Origin: Arthrobacter sp. Soil764 | GTDB lineage: Bacteria; Actinomycetota; Actinomycetes; Actinomycetales; Micrococcaceae | Length of the DNA: 64,000 nt | Direction of reading: 5' to 3' | Assembly (NCBI RefSeq): GCF_001428075.1 | Contig: NZ_LMSI01000001.1 | Location: forward strand, 349,512-413,511 | Part shown: positions 61,625 to 64,000 of the stretch, piece by piece | How positions within the stretch are numbered: position 1 is the stretch's first letter | How the letters are laid out: each line of letters opens with the position of its first letter | Notes under the pieces: generated by a model | Told to the model about the DNA's origin: nothing | Seen by the model: only the letters and a program-made list of their open reading frames with translations | Database searches by the model: none | Made by a program: the position numbers and the translations under genes

Positions 61625-62815
61625 TTAGGGGGCGGGGGTGGGTTGGACCGGGTCCAGGCGGGGAATGCTTGCCGCGGCCACCAGCAGCGCCAGGGCGCCC
61701 AGCCCGAACGGAAGCGCAGTGAGCGTGGCGATGCCGCCCACCAGCAGGGGCCCGCCGGCGTCGCCGAGTTCGCGCCCCAGTTCCGCCGAACCCATGGTCC
61801 GGCCCATCCTCTCCGGCGGGGTGGTGTCTGCCAGGTGGGCGAAACCGAGCGGGGTCACCGCGCCGATCCCCACCCCGATGCACGCCGCGGCAACGAAAAT
61901 GGTGACCACGCCGGGGAAGGCCGCCACCAGGCCGACGCCCGCGGCAACCAGCAGCAGGCCCGCCGTCGTGCCTTTGTTGTCGGTGACGGCGTGCCGGTCC
62001 CGCCGCCGCCCGATCCACGGCTGGGTCAGCACCGAGCCCAGCGCCACGACGCTTACCGCGGCAGTGCCGGCCAGGGCGTCCAGGCCGTGCCGGGTGGCCA
62101 GCGCGGGAAGGAAGCCGACGGCGGCGCCCAGCGCTCCCGTGGAGGCGGCCAGCACCAGCGTGGGGACCAGGAACCGGCGCTCGCCCACCTGCCGCGCCAG
62201 GTCCATCACCGTGTACCGCTTCCGCGGCAGCGGCGCCAGGTGCGGCACGGACACCAGCACCCACACCGCGGTAACCGCAGCAAGCGCCGACAGGGTACCG
62301 AACAGCAGCGGGAAGCCGCCGGCCAGGATCAGGCCGGCACCCAGCGGCGGGCCAATGATGTAACCCAGGCTTTTCCAGGACCCGTACCGGCCAAAGTAAG
62401 TGCCCGCCTTCCCGCCCCGGGCCATCCTTGCCACCATGGCGGACGACGCCGGCGAGAAGGCCGACGCCGCCGCGCCCTGTCCCAGCCGGGCCAGGGCCAG
62501 GATCAACGGGTCGGCAGCGCCCAGGCCGATCAGCGACAGGGCGGCAAAAGCGAGGAGCCCGCCGACGACGACCGGTTTGGCGCCGATGCGGTCGCTGAGG
62601 GCACCGAAGACCGGCTTCAGGAAGACCTCGGCAACGTCGTAGAGGGCCAGCAGGATGCCCAGGTTCAGCAGGGTCAGGCCGATGTTTTGGCTCTGCGATC
62701 CCAGCCCGGCCGCGATGCTGTGGGCACCGAACGCGGTGACGAACCCGGCGGCGTACAGGGGCGCCGAGGAGGAGCGGGCGGGTTGGTTAGTTGTCAGGGG
62801 ATCGCCGGTGCTCAT
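61625..62815 (-). CDS. MFS transporter
   Basis: A 396-residue, 12-helix carrier: LLALYDVAEVFLKPVFGALSDRIGAKPVVV is the loop 2-3 motif. It lies 36 bp upstream of the PAP2 gene, so likely co-transcribed. Substrate unknown. Confidence 0.83.
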   Translation of the reverse strand: MSTGDPLTTNQPARSSSAPLYAAGFVTAFGAHSIAAGLGSQSQNIGLTLLNLGILLALYDVAEVFLKPVFGALSDRIGAKPVVVGGLLAFAALSLIGLGAADPLILALARLGQGAAASAFSPASSAMVARMARGGKAGTYFGRYGSWKSLGYIIGPPLGAGLILAGGFPLLFGTLSALAAVTAVWVLVSVPHLAPLPRKRYTVMDLARQVGERRFLVPTLVLAASTGALGAAVGFLPALATRHGLDALAGTAAVSVVALGSVLTQPWIGRRRDRHAVTDNKGTTAGLLLVAAGVGLVAAFPGVVTIFVAAACIGVGIGAVTPLGFAHLADTTPPERMGRTMGSAELGRELGDAGGPLLVGGIATLTALPFGLGALALLVAAASIPRLDPVQPTPAP

Positions 62816-62868
62816 AGTGGGGACTTTAGTACCTTCAGAAAATTGTGAAAACTGCGAAGACTTGAAGC

Positions 62869-63855
62869 ATGAACACCGTGGTCCACACTGCGAATTTGCA
62901 TAAGCACTTCGGGCACGTCAAGGCGCTGGACGGGCTCGACCTGGACGTCCAGCGCGGTGAGATCCACGGTTTCCTGGGCCCCAACGGCGCCGGGAAGTCC
63001 ACCACCCTGCGCATCCTCCTGGGATTGGCGAGGCCCACCTCCGGCTCCGCGGCTGTCCTGGGCTTCGAACCCTGGAGCCAGGCTGTGGAGCTGCACCGAC
63101 GCCTGGCCTATGTGCCCGGGGACGTAAGGCTCTGGCCCAACCTGTCTGGCGGCGAGACCATCGACCTGCTGTCCCGGCTGCGCGGCGGAACCGCCGACGG
63201 TGCAGCGTACCGGCGCCGAAAGGAAAGCCTGTGCCAGGAGTTCGACTTCGATCCGGCCAAGAAAGGGCGCGCCTACTCCAAGGGCAACCGGCAAAAGGTG
63301 GCGCTGATCGCGGCCCTGGCCACTGAAGCCGAGGTCTACCTGCTGGACGAGCCCACCAGCGGCCTTGACCCGCTCATGGAGGAGGTCTTCCGGCGCGAGC
63401 TGCTGGCCGCCGTCGGCCGCGGGGCCACCGTGCTGCTCTCCAGCCACATCCTCTCCGAGGTGGAGGTGCTCTGCCACCGCGTAAGCATCATCCGGGCCGG
63501 CAGGATTGTGGACGGCGGCACCCTGGACTCGCTGCGGCACCTCACCAGGTCCGAAGTTTCCTTCGCGGCGGACGGCCTGGACGCGCAGGCCCTGGCGCGC
63601 CTGGGCGCGGTGCACGACCTCACGCTCGACGCCGGGCGGGTCAGGTTCAGCGCAGACTCGGACCGGATCGCCGAGGTCTTTCCCGCGCTGGGCGCCCTGG
63701 GAGTCCAGGGCCTGACGATTGTTCCGCCGTCGCTGGAGGAGCTGTTCCTGCGGCACTACGGGGATGCCTCGGCTGCTCCGGAGCCGGAGGCTGATGCACC
63801 CTCCGGTGGACATGGTTCCCGGCGGCACCTGCTCAGTGCCCGGGGACGGAGCTGA
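62869..63855 (+). CDS. ABC transporter ATP-binding protein
   Basis: A 328-residue ATPase: Walker A GPNGAGKST, signature YSKGNRQKV in place of LSGGQ, Walker B VYLLDEPTSGLD, and switch His in LLSSHILSEVEVL. The C-terminal 80 residues are a regulatory extension seen in ABC-2 exporters. The permease gene begins 1 bp after its stop. Confidence 0.9.
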   Translation: MNTVVHTANLHKHFGHVKALDGLDLDVQRGEIHGFLGPNGAGKSTTLRILLGLARPTSGSAAVLGFEPWSQAVELHRRLAYVPGDVRLWPNLSGGETIDLLSRLRGGTADGAAYRRRKESLCQEFDFDPAKKGRAYSKGNRQKVALIAALATEAEVYLLDEPTSGLDPLMEEVFRRELLAAVGRGATVLLSSHILSEVEVLCHRVSIIRAGRIVDGGTLDSLRHLTRSEVSFAADGLDAQALARLGAVHDLTLDAGRVRFSADSDRIAEVFPALGALGVQGLTIVPPSLEELFLRHYGDASAAPEPEADAPSGGHGSRRHLLSARGRS

Positions 63856-63856
63856 C

Positions 63857-64000
63857 ATGGGCGTCCTCCTTGTCCTGTGGGGGCAGCGCTTGCGGCGGGA
63901 CCGCTGGCAGCTGGTGAGCTGGGTGGTGGCCATCGGGGCGTTCGCCCTGTTTGCGGCGGCAGCCGTTACCCAAACCTACGGCAACGCAGCGGCACGGACC
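63857..64000 (+). CDS. ABC-2 type permease (5' end only)
   Basis: The first 48 codons (MGVLLVLWGQRLRRDRWQLVSWVVAIGAF...) show a short cytoplasmic start and the first membrane helix. The gene leaves the window. With the ATPase it forms an exporter of unknown substrate. Confidence 0.75.
   Translation, partial: MGVLLVLWGQRLRRDRWQLVSWVVAIGAFALFAAAAVTQTYGNAAART

Overview
The window is one stretch of a high-GC actinobacterial chromosome. GTG and TTG starts are common, 4-bp ATGA/GTGA gene overlaps are frequent, and several genes look leaderless. Gene content fits Micrococcaceae of the Arthrobacter/Pseudarthrobacter type: PAS-ANTAR and GAF-ANTAR regulators, many MFS carriers, an LCP protein, and a Bkd-type dehydrogenase with an Lrp-like regulator. 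The genus is inferred from gene content only. No rRNA, tRNA, CRISPR array or complete insertion sequence was seen.

Layout. 1-5 kb: a minus-strand operon (membrane protein, gluconate-2-dehydrogenase-3-like subunit, GMC oxidoreductase, TPP enzyme) divergent from a MarR regulator. 5-16 kb: glucose dehydrogenase with aldose epimerase, PAP2 phosphatase, class A PBP, lipoprotein, secreted HtrA-like protease, two MFS carriers and an HPt-like protein without its histidine. A spaced palindrome, TTGCG-N4-CGCAA, recurs in four intergenic gaps here. 16-24 kb: an envelope/matrix region with a secreted GH26 enzyme, a family 2 glycosyltransferase, a tiny LAxTG membrane protein, and a locus of secreted repeat proteins with SipW-dependent-type signal peptides.

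24.4-32 kb: an Lrp gene and the bkdABC operon. The Lrp gene is bracketed by pieces of a second copy of itself: a 3' tail at 24441-24478 and a control region at 27797-27915 that matches the one at 26272-26390. The intervening DNA carries a lower-GC islet, a small gene with a DosR-type box upstream, and an ArsR-type regulator with an ANTAR-like C-terminus.

32-56 kb: mostly housekeeping and accessory metabolism. It holds a GH16-like lipoprotein, FAD monooxygenases, VOC proteins, two GAF-ANTAR and one PAS-ANTAR regulators, an acyltransferase, an ArsR/CDF metal-efflux pair, LCP and FtsW-like wall proteins, arsenate reductase with thioredoxin reductase, MFS carriers, and two divergent TetR-controlled redox genes with clear palindromic operators.

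56.5-59 kb: a four-gene operon with three alternate-signal-peptide surface proteins and an ER-type (SipW-like) signal peptidase. With the 20-24 kb locus this suggests a two-site surface-fibre or matrix system served by one dedicated peptidase. 59-64 kb: VOC protein, aldo/keto reductase, PAP2 phosphatase, MFS carrier, and the start of an ABC exporter operon that leaves the window.
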